Below the pieces are notes generated by a model. The model searched no databases and was not told where the DNA came from. It was given only the letters and a program-made list of their open reading frames with translations. From the NCBI RefSeq assembly GCF_013407855.1, contig NZ_JACBZH010000001.1, positions 4,030,001 through 4,094,000 on the forward strand: a stretch of DNA of 64,000 bases. The letters run 5' to 3'. Source of the stretch: Actinopolymorpha rutila (GTDB lineage Bacteria; Actinomycetota; Actinomycetes; Propionibacteriales; Actinopolymorphaceae). A program made the translations under genes and the position numbers. Each line of letters opens with the position of its first letter. The first letter of the stretch is position 1. Shown piece after piece: positions 52,537-62,384 of this stretch.

Positions 52537-55112
52537 TCACGTGCTTGCCCCCGCGTCCGCAGCCGTGGCCCCCGAGGCGGCCAGGCGGGTCAGCACGTCC
52601 GGTAGCGGACCGGTGGTGACCACGCCGAGCCGGCGGGTCGCCCGGGTGAGCGCGACGTACAGGTCGCCTGCTCCGTGCTCCCCATGCGCTTCAGGCGCCC
52701 CGTGCACCCCGGGCCGGCCGGCCGCGAGGATCGCCGCCGGGTCGACCACGACCACCGAGTCGAACTCCAGCCCCTTCGCCTGCGCCACGGTGAGCAGCGC
52801 CACCCGGGCGTCGAGGACGGCGGGGCTGCCGCCGAGCGCGACGTCGGTACGGGCCTCGAGCAGCTGCCGGCCGAGGTCGGCGAACCGGGACTCGGGCACG
52901 ATCACCGCCAGCCGGCCCGCCGACCCACTCCCGACCGAATGACCGCCGTCGGACTGCGCACCGTCGTGGTTCGCATCGGCAGTCAGCGCGGCGAGTTCCC
53001 GGTCCAGCGCGGCTGACACCACCTGGCCGAGCTCCGGCAGCCCACTGCCCTCCTCGACGCCCAGCCACCAGGGCTCGGCGCCCTCGCGGACCGAGCCCGG
53101 CGGGGTCGCGTCCGGGTCGATCGTGGCGAGTACGTCGGCGGCGAGCGCCATGATCGGCGCCGGCGTGCGGTAGTTGACGGTGAGGCGTTCGCGGCGCCAG
53201 CGTCCCCGCGCCCACAGGTCGAGCACCTCACCCCAGGACCCCGGAGCGCCGGGTGCGCTGGCCTGGGCGAGGTCGCCGACCAGGGTCATCGACCGTGCCG
53301 GGCACCGCCGCATCAGCAGCCGCCACGCCATCGCCGGCAGTTCCTGCGCCTCGTCCACGATCACGTGCCCGTACACCCACGCCCGGTCTCCCAGCGCGCC
53401 CTCGGCCACCGGCCCGCCGACCTCTCCACCCCGGTAGCGCCGGACCACGCCCTCGGCCAGCGGATCGACGTCGTCGGCAGTGAAGTCGTCGGCGAACTGC
53501 TCGTACTGCTGCTGGAGCTCGACCCCGGCCCGGGCGTAGCCGGTCTCCTCCGACACCTCCCCCGCTCCCGCCGCTCGGCCTGCGCGGCGGCGTAGACGGC
53601 GCGATCGAGCTCGCCGAGGTGTTCGGCGGCCTCGTCCAGCAGCGGGACGTCGGCCGGAGTCCACCTCTGGGCAGCCGGCGGACCGGGGCGCAGCAACGCT
53701 TCCCGCTCGGCCGCGGTGAAGTCCGGCGCGGCGGCGGCCAGCAGGTCGGCCGAGCTATAGAGGTCGGCGAGCAGCTCGGTCGGGGTCAGCTCCGGCCACA
53801 GGTCGTCGATCGCGGTCCGCACCTCCGGCGATCCGGCCAGCTCCCGCCGGATGTCCTCAACGTCGGCGTCGCCGAGCAGGTCGGCACCGAGCCGATCGAC
53901 GGCCTGCCGGGTGAGCGCGCCGAGAATGTCGCGGACGAAGTGCCGGCGGGCGCGGTTGGCAAGCTCGCCGTCGCGGTCGGCGCGGGCGCGGGCCCGCTCC
54001 CGCGCCCGCTCGCAGGTGGCCCGGGACAGGAGGTACGGCTCGCGGTCGACGACCAGCTCCAGGTCGTGGCCGGGCACCCGCTGCCGGTCGCGGACGGCTG
54101 CTGCCACCACGTCCGCCATCCGCGGGTCGCCCTTCACCCGCGCGGCGAGCGGCTCGTCCCGCCCGGTCGCGCTTACCCCCGGGTACAGCTCTGCGAGCGT
54201 GGCGAGCACGACGTCGGTCTCACCCAGCGACGGCAGCACCTGGTCGATGTAGCGGGTGAACGTCGAGTTCGGCCCGACGATCAGCACGCCGCGCCCGGCC
54301 AGCCGCGCCCGGTGGGTGTAGAGGAGGTACGCCGCCCGATGCAGCGCCACCACCGTCTTGCCGGTGCCGGGTCCGCCCTCCACCACCAGGATCCCGGCGA
54401 GGTCGGAACGGATCACCTGGTCCTGTTCGGCCTGGATGGTGGCCACGATCTCGTTCATCCGGCCGGTCCGTCCGGCGGTGAGCGACGCGAGCAGCGCCGC
54501 CTCGCCGGACAGCTGCCGGCGTTCGGTGTCGTCCATGTCGTCGAGGGTCGCCAGGTCGAGCACGTCGTCCTCGATGCCGACCACGGTGCGGCCCCGGGTG
54601 CGCAGGTGCCGCCGCCGCCGGATGCCGAGCCGGCGGGCCGGGGTCGCGCCGTAGAACGCCTGCGCCACCGGTGCCCGCCAGTCGATGAGCACCGGTTCGT
54701 AGTCGTCGTCGAACAAACCAATCCGGCCGATGTAGAGGCGGGTGTCGTCGTCGTTGTCGAGCCGGCCGAAACACAACCCGCGCTCGACGGCGCGCAGTTG
54801 GGAAAGCCGTCCGGTAAGGAGTTCGTGGTAGGACTGGCGTTCGGACATCGACTGGTGGTTGAGCGCGTGCTCGCCGCGGTGAGCGGCGTCGAGCCGGCTA
54901 TGAGTGCGCTCGCGGAGCGCGTCCAGCCGGTCGTACAGCATGCCGACATGCCCTTGTTCGTAAGCGATCTCGGCGGCGATCGAATTCGCGGCCGAACTTG
55001 ACGCAGGGCGTGAATTCGGGCTAGAATTCGCGGAGTCGTTCGGTTCGAATTCTTCGACGGACACAGTTGTGTGGGACACGCTGGACACGGCGGAGCTGGA
55101 ATTCTCGGTCAT
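52537..55112 (-). pseudogene. HelD/UvrD-like RNA polymerase-recycling helicase, frameshifted
   Basis: Two reading frames together encode one ~858-residue HelD-like protein. The first (from ATG 55112) has the N-terminal coiled-coil arm (AAEIAYEQGHVGMLYDRLDALRERTHSRL), LIDWRAPVAQAFYGA, and Walker A VVEGGPGTGKTVVALHRAAYLLY. The second carries VIVDEAQELPAMAWRLL (Walker B), GDLAQ, VNYRTPAPI, AKGLEFDSVVVVDP and LYVALTRATRRL. The switch falls at a run of five G (coding strand; C-run 53559-53563). A sixth G would rejoin the frames as ERRERGEVSEETGY. The change may be a real mutation, a phase-variable tract or a sequencing error. HelD/HelR rescues stalled RNA polymerase and can give rifamycin tolerance. 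Confidence 0.85.
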
Positions 55113-55286
55113 TTCCCCTGCCGAATCGAAGTGGCGAAAGAAACAGCCCACGCTACCAAGCCTTCCGGCTTTTCCGCCACTCTCGTTTTCCCATCACATC
55201 ATTCTCCACGCGTACGCCGAATTCCCGGATTCCGCTGCGCCATCCGGGTGTCGCGTGTTAACGACCAGGTGCTGTCGGACGTCGCG

Positions 55287-56147
55287 TCATCCGCCGAGAT
55301 TCAGCAGGGCGATCCCGGCCGCGACCACCACGGTCGCCACGGTCCGCCAGCGCCCGAACGGTTCCCGGAAGACGACCGCACCGATCACCGCGCCGACGAT
55401 GACGCTGGTCTCCCGAAGCGCCGCCACCGTGGCGAGGGTCCCCCGGCTCTGCGCCCAGAGCACGATGCCGTACGCCACCACCGCGCACGACCCCGCGGCC
55501 AGGCCGGTGCGCCAGTTCACCCGCAGGTCGGCCAGCAGCGCGGGGCCGCGACGGTGCGCCGCCCAGGCGACCAGCACGCCGCCGTGCAGCAGGAACAGCC
55601 AGGCGGCGTACGCGAACGGCGCTTCCGACGCCCGCACCCCGAGGCCGTCCAGCACGGTGTACGTCGCGATCAGCAGCCCGGTGGTCGCGGCCGCGGCCAG
55701 CGCGGGGAGTTCGTCCCGGTGCGGCAGCCCGCGGGCGAACACCAGGCAGCCCAGCCCCACCGAGACCACCGCGACGCCGGCCATCCCGACCGCACTCAGC
55801 CGCTCACCGACGACCAGCGCCGCCACGATCGCGACCACCCACGGCGACATGCCGCGTGCCAACGGGTAGACCTGGTTGAACGCGCCGAGTCGGTACGACC
55901 GCATCAGCGCGACGTTGTAGAGCACGTGCACACAACTGGAGGTGGCGAGGTACGGCCAGCTCGCCCGCGGTGGTACGCCCACCCACGGCAGCGCCGCCGC
56001 ACCGAAGACCACGAACGCCAGCGACAGCACCGTCACCGCGACCAGCTTGTCGGTGATCGCGTGTGCGAGGGCGTTCCAGGTGGCGTGCAGGACCGCGGCG
56101 AGCAGGACGGCGGCGGCGATCGCGGTGGTGGCGGACGTGGCGGGCAC
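55287..56147 (-). CDS. EamA-type (DMT superfamily) transporter
   Basis: A 286-residue membrane protein with about ten hydrophobic helices arranged as two EamA repeats. The first begins AIAAAVLLAAVLHATWNALAHAITDK, and the second ends ETSVIVGAVIGAVVFREPFGRWRTVATVVVAAGIALLNLGG, the usual EamA terminal pattern. It probably exports a metabolite or amino acid. GTG 56147 is chosen because the first helix begins there. It is divergent from the Eis-type acetyltransferase with 76 bp between them. The substrate is unknown. Confidence 0.88.
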   Translation of the reverse strand: MPATSATTAIAAAVLLAAVLHATWNALAHAITDKLVAVTVLSLAFVVFGAAALPWVGVPPRASWPYLATSSCVHVLYNVALMRSYRLGAFNQVYPLARGMSPWVVAIVAALVVGERLSAVGMAGVAVVSVGLGCLVFARGLPHRDELPALAAAATTGLLIATYTVLDGLGVRASEAPFAYAAWLFLLHGGVLVAWAAHRRGPALLADLRVNWRTGLAAGSCAVVAYGIVLWAQSRGTLATVAALRETSVIVGAVIGAVVFREPFGRWRTVATVVVAAGIALLNLGG

Positions 56148-56223
56148 GAAGGACGAGCCTGCCAGCAGGTCCGGCCGGCAATTGCCTCGCCCACGGTGTC
56201 GGCCTTCTGGTAGGCAGTGGCCC

Positions 56224-57453
56224 ATGACGATCGAGGTACGCCCGCTCGGGGACGACGCGTGGCAACAGGCGTTCACCATGATGGAGTTGTCGTTCGGGGA
56301 GACCTGGCCACAGGACGCGGCGGAGGTCGAGCAGGCGAGGTTCGAGCCGGACCGCAGCATCGGCGCCTTCGTCGGCGACACGATGGCCGGGCACGCCGCG
56401 ATCTACTCGTTCACGATGACGGTGCCCGGCCCGCGGGCACTCGACGTCGCCGGGGTCAGCCTGGTGGGCGTGCTGCCCACCCATCGCCGGCGCGGGGTGC
56501 TCACCGCGCTGATGCGTCACCAGTTGCACGACCTGCACGAGTCGGGCCGGGAGCCGGTGGCCGTCCTCACCGCGTCCGAGCCCGCGATCTACGGGCGCTA
56601 CGGCTACGGCTGCGCCACCCAGTGGGCGTACGCCGAGATCAACCGCGCGAAGCGGGCGATGCGCCCGGTGCCCGGAGCCGACGAGGTGACCGTGAGGTAC
56701 GCCGACCCGGAGAAGTCGCTGGACGTCTGTGCCGGCGTACGCGAGGCGATCGTGCCCACCCGGCCGGGCTACTTCCGGCACAACGAACCCTGGCGGCGCG
56801 GGGAGGTCGCCGACCCGGAGAGCGAGCGCGGCGGTGCGAGCGCCCTGCGCTGTGTCCTGGCCGAACGCGAAGGCGAGGTCACCGGGTTCGCGTACTACCG
56901 CAGCAAGTCCAACTGGGAGCCGGGCGGCCCGAACGGCACCACCGTCGTCCAGCGCGTGCACGCGACCGACACCGCGTCGTACGCCGCGCTGTGGCAGTTC
57001 CTCGCCGACCAGGACCTGATGGCCAAGGTGACCCACCGCCGGCTGTCCCTCGACGACCCGCTGCTGACCTGGCTGCGGGACTCCCGGGCCGCCATGGTCA
57101 CCGTGCGGGACGGCATGTGGGCCCGGCTGGTCGACGTCGGCCGGGCGCTGTCGGAGCGGCGCTACACCACGCCGGTCGACCTTGTGCTGGAGGTACGCGA
57201 CGACCTGTGCCCGTGGAACGCCGGGCGGTGGCACCTGGCCGGTGACGAGTCGGGTGCCTCGTGCGGCCGGGTCGACCGCGAGCCGGACCTGGTGCTGGAG
57301 GTGGCCGACCTGGGTGCGGCGTACTTCGGGCGTCCGGTGCTGGCGGCGCTCGGTGCCGCGGGCGTGGCCGAGGAACGTACGCCGGGCAGCCTCACCGCGG
57401 CCACGCGGGCGTTCACCTCCGACGCGCTCCCCCTGCTCGACACCCCGTTCTGA
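56224..57453 (+). CDS. Eis-type GNAT N-acetyltransferase
   Basis: A 409-residue protein. The N-terminal GNAT fold holds VAGVSLVGVLPTHRRRGVLTALMRHQL (acetyl-CoA pyrophosphate loop RRRGVL, about residue 90) and AVLTASEPAIYGRYGYGCAT, the motif typical of Eis. A second acetyltransferase-like region and a C-terminal SCP2-like domain (YTTPVDLVLEVRDDLCPWNAGRWHLAGDESGASC) complete the three-domain layout. Eis enzymes multi-acetylate aminoglycosides and other amines, and overexpression gives kanamycin resistance in mycobacteria. ATG 56224 starts the family-like MTIEVRPLGDDAW. No adjacent regulator is seen. Confidence 0.92.
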   Translation: MTIEVRPLGDDAWQQAFTMMELSFGETWPQDAAEVEQARFEPDRSIGAFVGDTMAGHAAIYSFTMTVPGPRALDVAGVSLVGVLPTHRRRGVLTALMRHQLHDLHESGREPVAVLTASEPAIYGRYGYGCATQWAYAEINRAKRAMRPVPGADEVTVRYADPEKSLDVCAGVREAIVPTRPGYFRHNEPWRRGEVADPESERGGASALRCVLAEREGEVTGFAYYRSKSNWEPGGPNGTTVVQRVHATDTASYAALWQFLADQDLMAKVTHRRLSLDDPLLTWLRDSRAAMVTVRDGMWARLVDVGRALSERRYTTPVDLVLEVRDDLCPWNAGRWHLAGDESGASCGRVDREPDLVLEVADLGAAYFGRPVLAALGAAGVAEERTPGSLTAATRAFTSDALPLLDTPF

Positions 57454-57459
57454 GGCGGC

Positions 57460-57924
<465 letters not shown>

Positions 57925-57959
57925 GCCTTCGAGTCTGGCAGCCGGGCCGGGCCGGGCCG

Positions 57960-59135
57960 TCACCTGGTGCCGGTCAGGCCGAACGTTTCGCGGTGCAGGT
58001 GGTCCAGCGCGACCAGGACGGCGCCGCGTACCACCGGGTTCCCGGACACGTCGCTGGCCACCACCTCGGTGGGCAGCGGCAGGCGATCGGCGAGCCGGCG
58101 GGCGACCCGCTCGGCGAGTGCCGGCCCGCCGGCCCGGCCGACCTCGCCGGCGAGCACGACGTATCCCGGGTCGAGGACGGCGCACACGGCCGCCGCGCCG
58201 GTACTGATCCGATCGGCGAGGTCGTCGAGGAACGCCTCCGCCGCGGGGTCGTGACCCTCGCCCGCGCGGGCGACCGCGCCGCCGACCAGCCCGGCCAGGT
58301 CGTCGACCGAGCCGGTGAGCCCGTGCCGCCGGGCGGTCTCGACCACTGCCGCACCACCGGAGACCTTTTGGTACGTACCACCGCCTGCCGGCACGTACGA
58401 CACCTCGCCCGCGCCGCCGGAGGCACCCCGGTGCAGGCGCCCGCCGAGAACCACCGCGACCCCGATCCCGTCGCCCAGGGAGACCAGTGCGAAGGTGTCC
58501 CGGCCCCGGGCGACGCCCAGCCGGTGCTCGGCCAGCCCGACCAGGTTGACCTCGTTCTCCAGCAGCACCCGCGCGCCGAACCGTTCCCGCAGGCCGGGCA
58601 GCAGGTTGCCGTGCCAGGTGGGCAGGCTGACCGCGAACGTCACGTCGCCGCTCACCGGATCCACCAGGCCCGGCGTACCCACCACGACCATCGCAAGTGA
58701 GTCGGCCGGCCGTCCGGCATCAGCGAGGGCTCCGTCGAGCGCGTCGCGCACCAGCCGGTCCGGGGCGACCCGGGCGTCCTGGGCCACCACGGCGGTGCCG
58801 ACGGGCTGCCCGGTGAGGTCGGTGACCACCGCGCGTACGTGGTCGGGACGTACTTCCACGCCCGCGACGTGCGCCCGGTCGGCGACCACGCCGTACAGCC
58901 GGGCGTTCGGCCCGCGGCGCTCGGCGCCGGCCTCACCGACCGGCGCGACCAGGCCGGCGGACTCCAGCCGCTGCACGAGGTCGGCGACGGTGGGGCCGGA
59001 CAACCCGGTGAGGGTACGCAGCTGGGTCCGGGTGAGCGGGCCGCGTTCCAGCAGCAGGTCGAACGCCAACCGGTCGTTGATCAGCCGCGCTGTGTGCGGC
59101 GAGGCCGTCCGCGGAATGGTTCCACCCCTTTTCAT
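57960..59135 (-). CDS. ROK-family transcriptional regulator
   Basis: A 391-residue sugar-responsive regulator. The N-terminal winged helix (FDLLLERGPLTRTQLRTLTGLSGPTVADLVQRLESAGLV, about 24-62) is followed by a ROK kinase-like sugar-binding domain (VVVGTPGLVDPVSG, LVSLGDGIGVAVVLGGRLHRGASGGAGEV). The usual zinc motif CxCGxxGCxE is missing; the equivalent position reads GGTYQKVSGGAAVVETARRHG. It is therefore a regulator without structural zinc or with altered sugar binding. It is divergent from the MFS-GH20-MFS cluster, which it probably controls. A weak inverted repeat, TTAATTTC/GAAGCTAG, lies in the spacer near 59152-59170. Confidence 0.9.
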   Translation of the reverse strand: MKRGGTIPRTASPHTARLINDRLAFDLLLERGPLTRTQLRTLTGLSGPTVADLVQRLESAGLVAPVGEAGAERRGPNARLYGVVADRAHVAGVEVRPDHVRAVVTDLTGQPVGTAVVAQDARVAPDRLVRDALDGALADAGRPADSLAMVVVGTPGLVDPVSGDVTFAVSLPTWHGNLLPGLRERFGARVLLENEVNLVGLAEHRLGVARGRDTFALVSLGDGIGVAVVLGGRLHRGASGGAGEVSYVPAGGGTYQKVSGGAAVVETARRHGLTGSVDDLAGLVGGAVARAGEGHDPAAEAFLDDLADRISTGAAAVCAVLDPGYVVLAGEVGRAGGPALAERVARRLADRLPLPTEVVASDVSGNPVVRGAVLVALDHLHRETFGLTGTR

Positions 59136-59276
59136 AAGGAACCCTGCCTGTTAATTTCTGTGAAGCTAGCCCGCGCCCGGGCGCCCGGTCAACCTTCGCC
59201 CGGCCACGCCCCCGGCGCCCTTCCCCGCCGACCTTCCGACCACCTCTTCCAGCCGCGTCGTATCCCGGAGGCCACG

Positions 59277-60674
59277 TTGTCAGCACGCCCGCGTGGCGCC
59301 GACAGTTCCCTGCCCGCGCAGGAGTCGGCCGCCGCGCTTCCCGATCCCACGCCGAAGACCCGGCATCCGGTGCCGCTGGCGGTGTTCTTCGCGCTGGTCG
59401 GCTTCGTCCCGGCCAACTGGCTGGTCCGGGTCCCCGACGTGAAGGCACAGGTCGGCGCGTCGGCCGGTGACCTGGGCCTGGCGCTGCTGTGTGGTTCGCT
59501 CGGCAGCCTGGCCGCCCTCACCGTGGCCGCCCGGATCTGCGAACGCTTCGGCACCCGCCGCGTCCTTGTGGTCGCCGGGTTCGCCCTGTGCGCGATCCTC
59601 GTGCTGCCCGGCCTGGCCGGTTCGGTCCGCGCGCTCGGCGCGGCACTGGCGTTCTTCGGCATGGCGCAGAGCACGTTCAACATCGCGCTCAACAGCACCG
59701 CGGTGGAGGTCGCCACCGCCAGCGGCAACCCGCTGATGCCCACCCTGCACGGCATCTTCAGCGTCGGCGGACTCGTCGGCGCCGCGCTCGGCGGCCTGCT
59801 CGCCGACCACCTCAGCCCGGTGGTGCACCTCGGGCTCACCGCGCTCCTCGGCCTGGCGGTGACCGCGACGGCCGGCCCCGCCCTGCTCCGCTCAGGCCGG
59901 GCGACGGCGGCCGCGACGGCCGCGGCCGCGGCAACCGCCCCCGGCACCGCTGCCCCGGACGGATCCTCCGACGCCGACCGGGCGAACTCCTGGCGCCGCG
60001 TCCGGTGGATCGTCCTCGCGTTCGGGCTGGTCGCGGCCTGTACGGCGTTCGGCGAGTACGCCTCGAACAACTGGGCCGCCCTGCACCTGCGGCAGGACCT
60101 CGGCGCCACCGCCGCGGTCGCGGGGTACGGCTACGCCACCTACGCCTGCGCCATCGCCGGCGGCCGGTTCCTCGGCGCCCGGCTGATCAGGCGGCTCGGC
60201 GAGACGGCCGTCCTGTCCGGTGGATTCGCGCTCGCGGCGGTCGGCGTCCTCGTCGCCAGCTGGGCGGGCCACCTGCCCGGCGCCGGCCTGCCGGTCGCGT
60301 TCGCCGGCTACGTCGTCCTCGGCCTGGGACTGGCCAACGTCTACCCGGTCTGCATCAGCCGGGCCGGCGCACTCGGCGGACCGCGCGGGGTGAGCCGGAT
60401 CTCGATGTCGGCGAGCCTCGGCATCCTCAGCCAGGGACCGCTGATCGGGTTCGTCGCCGACCGGCGCGGCCTGCCGCTGGCCCTGTCCACCGTCGCCGTG
60501 CTCGCCGTCCTCGCCGCCGGCGTCGCGTTCGCCCTGCGCGGCTGGACCCGCCCCAGAACCCCGGCCCCCGCCACGTCCGGCCCACCCACCGCTGCAGCCG
60601 CCACGTCCGGCACGTCCGCCACACCCACCACACCCACCACGTCCGCCACGTCGTCCGAACGGAGCAAGCCGTGA
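59277..60674 (+). CDS. MFS transporter (YbjJ-like)
   Basis: A 465-residue major facilitator with about 12 helices. PVPLAVFFALVGFVPANWLVRVPDVKAQVGASAGDLGLALL is helix 1 and its loop, ICERFGTRRVLVV is the A-motif-like segment, and NPLMPTLHGIFSVGGLVGAALGG is a conserved family region. The C-terminal tail (about 40 residues) is Thr/Ser/Pro/Ala-rich. TTG 59277 is used because GGAGG lies 6 nt upstream. It overlaps the GH20 gene by 4 bp (GTGA). It is paralogous to the transporter at 62385-63704. The substrate is unknown, perhaps amino sugars given the context. Confidence 0.88.
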   Translation: MSARPRGADSSLPAQESAAALPDPTPKTRHPVPLAVFFALVGFVPANWLVRVPDVKAQVGASAGDLGLALLCGSLGSLAALTVAARICERFGTRRVLVVAGFALCAILVLPGLAGSVRALGAALAFFGMAQSTFNIALNSTAVEVATASGNPLMPTLHGIFSVGGLVGAALGGLLADHLSPVVHLGLTALLGLAVTATAGPALLRSGRATAAATAAAAATAPGTAAPDGSSDADRANSWRRVRWIVLAFGLVAACTAFGEYASNNWAALHLRQDLGATAAVAGYGYATYACAIAGGRFLGARLIRRLGETAVLSGGFALAAVGVLVASWAGHLPGAGLPVAFAGYVVLGLGLANVYPVCISRAGALGGPRGVSRISMSASLGILSQGPLIGFVADRRGLPLALSTVAVLAVLAAGVAFALRGWTRPRTPAPATSGPPTAAAATSGTSATPTTPTTSATSSERSKP

Positions 60675-62341
60675 CCGACCGCTACCTGACCCTGCTCCCC
60701 CGACCCGGCTCGGCGACCGCCGCCACCGGCACGTACGAACTCACCGCCGGCACGGGAGTGGTGGAGACGCCGGGAGCGGAAGGCATGTCGCAGGTGGTCC
60801 GCGAACTCCTCACCTCGCTGCGGCTGCCGCTGCCCACCGTCGCCCAGGCCGGGCCGGTCGGTGCGGTGACCATCCACCTGGAGCCCACCTCGGGTACCGC
60901 GGAGAGCTACCGGCTGCGCGTCCACGAGCGGGGCGTCGACATCGTCGTCGCCACCGTCGACGGGCTGGTCAACGCGCTCCACACGCTGCGCCAACTGCTC
61001 CCCGACGACACCTGGCGGGCGGCACCGCGCGCCGGCACCCGCTGGGTGGTCGAGTGCGGCGAGGTGACCGACGCGCCGGCACTGACCTGGCGGGGCGCGA
61101 TGCTCGACGTGGCCCGGCACTTCTTCCCCAAGCGCACCCTGCTGCGGTACGTCGACCTGCTCGCCATGCACCGCTACAACCGGCTGCACCTGCACCTCAC
61201 CGACGACCAGGGGTGGCGGATCGAGAGCCGCCGGCATCCCGAGGTGCACCAGGTCGGCAGCCACCGGCCGGCCACCCAGCTGAGCCGGCACCGTAGGGCC
61301 GGCCGCCACGACGGTACGCCGCACGGTGGCTACTACACCCTCGACGACCTCGCCGAGATCCACGCGTACGCACAGGAACGCGGCGTCACGCTGGTGCCCG
61401 AGATCGACCTGCCCGGCCACTCCTCCGCGCTGCTCGCCGCCCGGCCGGAGCTCGGCGTCGGCGAGCACCGGGTCCTCACCGGCTGGGGCATCTCCGCCGG
61501 GGTGGTGAAGCCGCTGCCGGCGACGGTGGAGTTCATCGGCGAACTGCTGGACGAACTGCTGGAGGCGGTGCCCACGCCGTACGTCCACCTGGGCGGGGAC
61601 GAGTGCGTGATCACCGACTGGGCGAGCGACCCGGAGATCTCGGCGTACCAGAAGGAACTCGGGCTGGCCGCGCCGATCGACCTGCACGGCCACTTCCTTC
61701 GCGCGCTCGGCTCACACCTGAAGCGGCGCGGCGCCCGGATGGTGGTGTGGGACGAGGCATTCGTCACCGGCGGGCTGCTGGACGACTCGATCGTGATGGC
61801 CTGGCGCGGCGACTCGGTGGCCCGCCGGGCGGCCGGCGCGGGCTACGACGTGGTGCGTACGCCGGTGTACCCGACGTACCTCAACTATGACCAGTCCGAC
61901 CTGCCGGAGGAGCCGATGTCGCAGGGTGGGCCGATCACGGTGCCCGAGGTGGCGGCGTTCGAGCCCGTGCCCGCGGACTGGTCGCAGGCGGAGCGGTCGC
62001 GGGTGCTGGGGCTGCAGTTCCAGGCGTGGTCGGAGTACATCGCCTCCGAGCGGCACCTGGACTACCTGATGTTCCCGCGCGCGAGCGTGCTCGCCGACGT
62101 GGCGTGGAACGCCCGGCCGTCGACCAAGGACGCCTCCGACGAAGGGACCGGCGCGCTCGCCGCGCACCTGGACCGGCTGGCCGCGGCCGGCGTGGAGTAC
62201 CGCCCGGCGGCCGGCCCGCACCCGTGGCAGGGCGGCGGCACCGGCGACCGGCGCCGCCAGTCCGGCTCGACGATGGCCGCCGAACGCGACCTGCACGAGC
62301 GGATCTCCGAGCACGGCGACGTGGACACCGCGTCCACCTGA
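60671..62341 (+). CDS. Beta-N-acetylhexosaminidase (GH20)
   Basis: A 556-residue glycoside hydrolase. An N-terminal GH20b-type domain is followed by the TIM barrel: ALTWRGAMLDVARHFFPKRTLLRYVDLLAMHRYNRLHLHLTDDQGWRIE, LVPEIDLPGHSSALLAARPEL, and HLGGDECV with D310-E311 as the substrate-assisted catalytic pair. FQAWSEYIASERHLDYLMFPRASVLADVAW closes the barrel. It releases terminal GlcNAc or GalNAc. No signal peptide is present, so it should act in the cytoplasm on imported oligosaccharides or glycoconjugates. It is coupled to the first MFS gene by GTGA overlap and precedes a second MFS gene by 43 bp. Confidence 0.95.
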   Translation: MTDRYLTLLPRPGSATAATGTYELTAGTGVVETPGAEGMSQVVRELLTSLRLPLPTVAQAGPVGAVTIHLEPTSGTAESYRLRVHERGVDIVVATVDGLVNALHTLRQLLPDDTWRAAPRAGTRWVVECGEVTDAPALTWRGAMLDVARHFFPKRTLLRYVDLLAMHRYNRLHLHLTDDQGWRIESRRHPEVHQVGSHRPATQLSRHRRAGRHDGTPHGGYYTLDDLAEIHAYAQERGVTLVPEIDLPGHSSALLAARPELGVGEHRVLTGWGISAGVVKPLPATVEFIGELLDELLEAVPTPYVHLGGDECVITDWASDPEISAYQKELGLAAPIDLHGHFLRALGSHLKRRGARMVVWDEAFVTGGLLDDSIVMAWRGDSVARRAAGAGYDVVRTPVYPTYLNYDQSDLPEEPMSQGGPITVPEVAAFEPVPADWSQAERSRVLGLQFQAWSEYIASERHLDYLMFPRASVLADVAWNARPSTKDASDEGTGALAAHLDRLAAAGVEYRPAAGPHPWQGGGTGDRRRQSGSTMAAERDLHERISEHGDVDTAST

Positions 62342-62384
62342 ACGACCCGAACCACCGACCGCACCACCGCGAGGAGTTCCCCCC

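Noticed and set aside
55113..55286. Possible rifampicin-associated element upstream of the HelD-like gene
   Set aside because: I looked for a GC-rich inverted repeat of that type in the AT-richer region and found none I could support.
59152..59170. NagC-like or DasR-like operator between the ROK gene and MFS gene
   Set aside because: TTAATTTC/GAAGCTAG matches in only five of eight positions and is not a dre-like TGGTCTAGACCA. It is mentioned in the ROK entry but not called.
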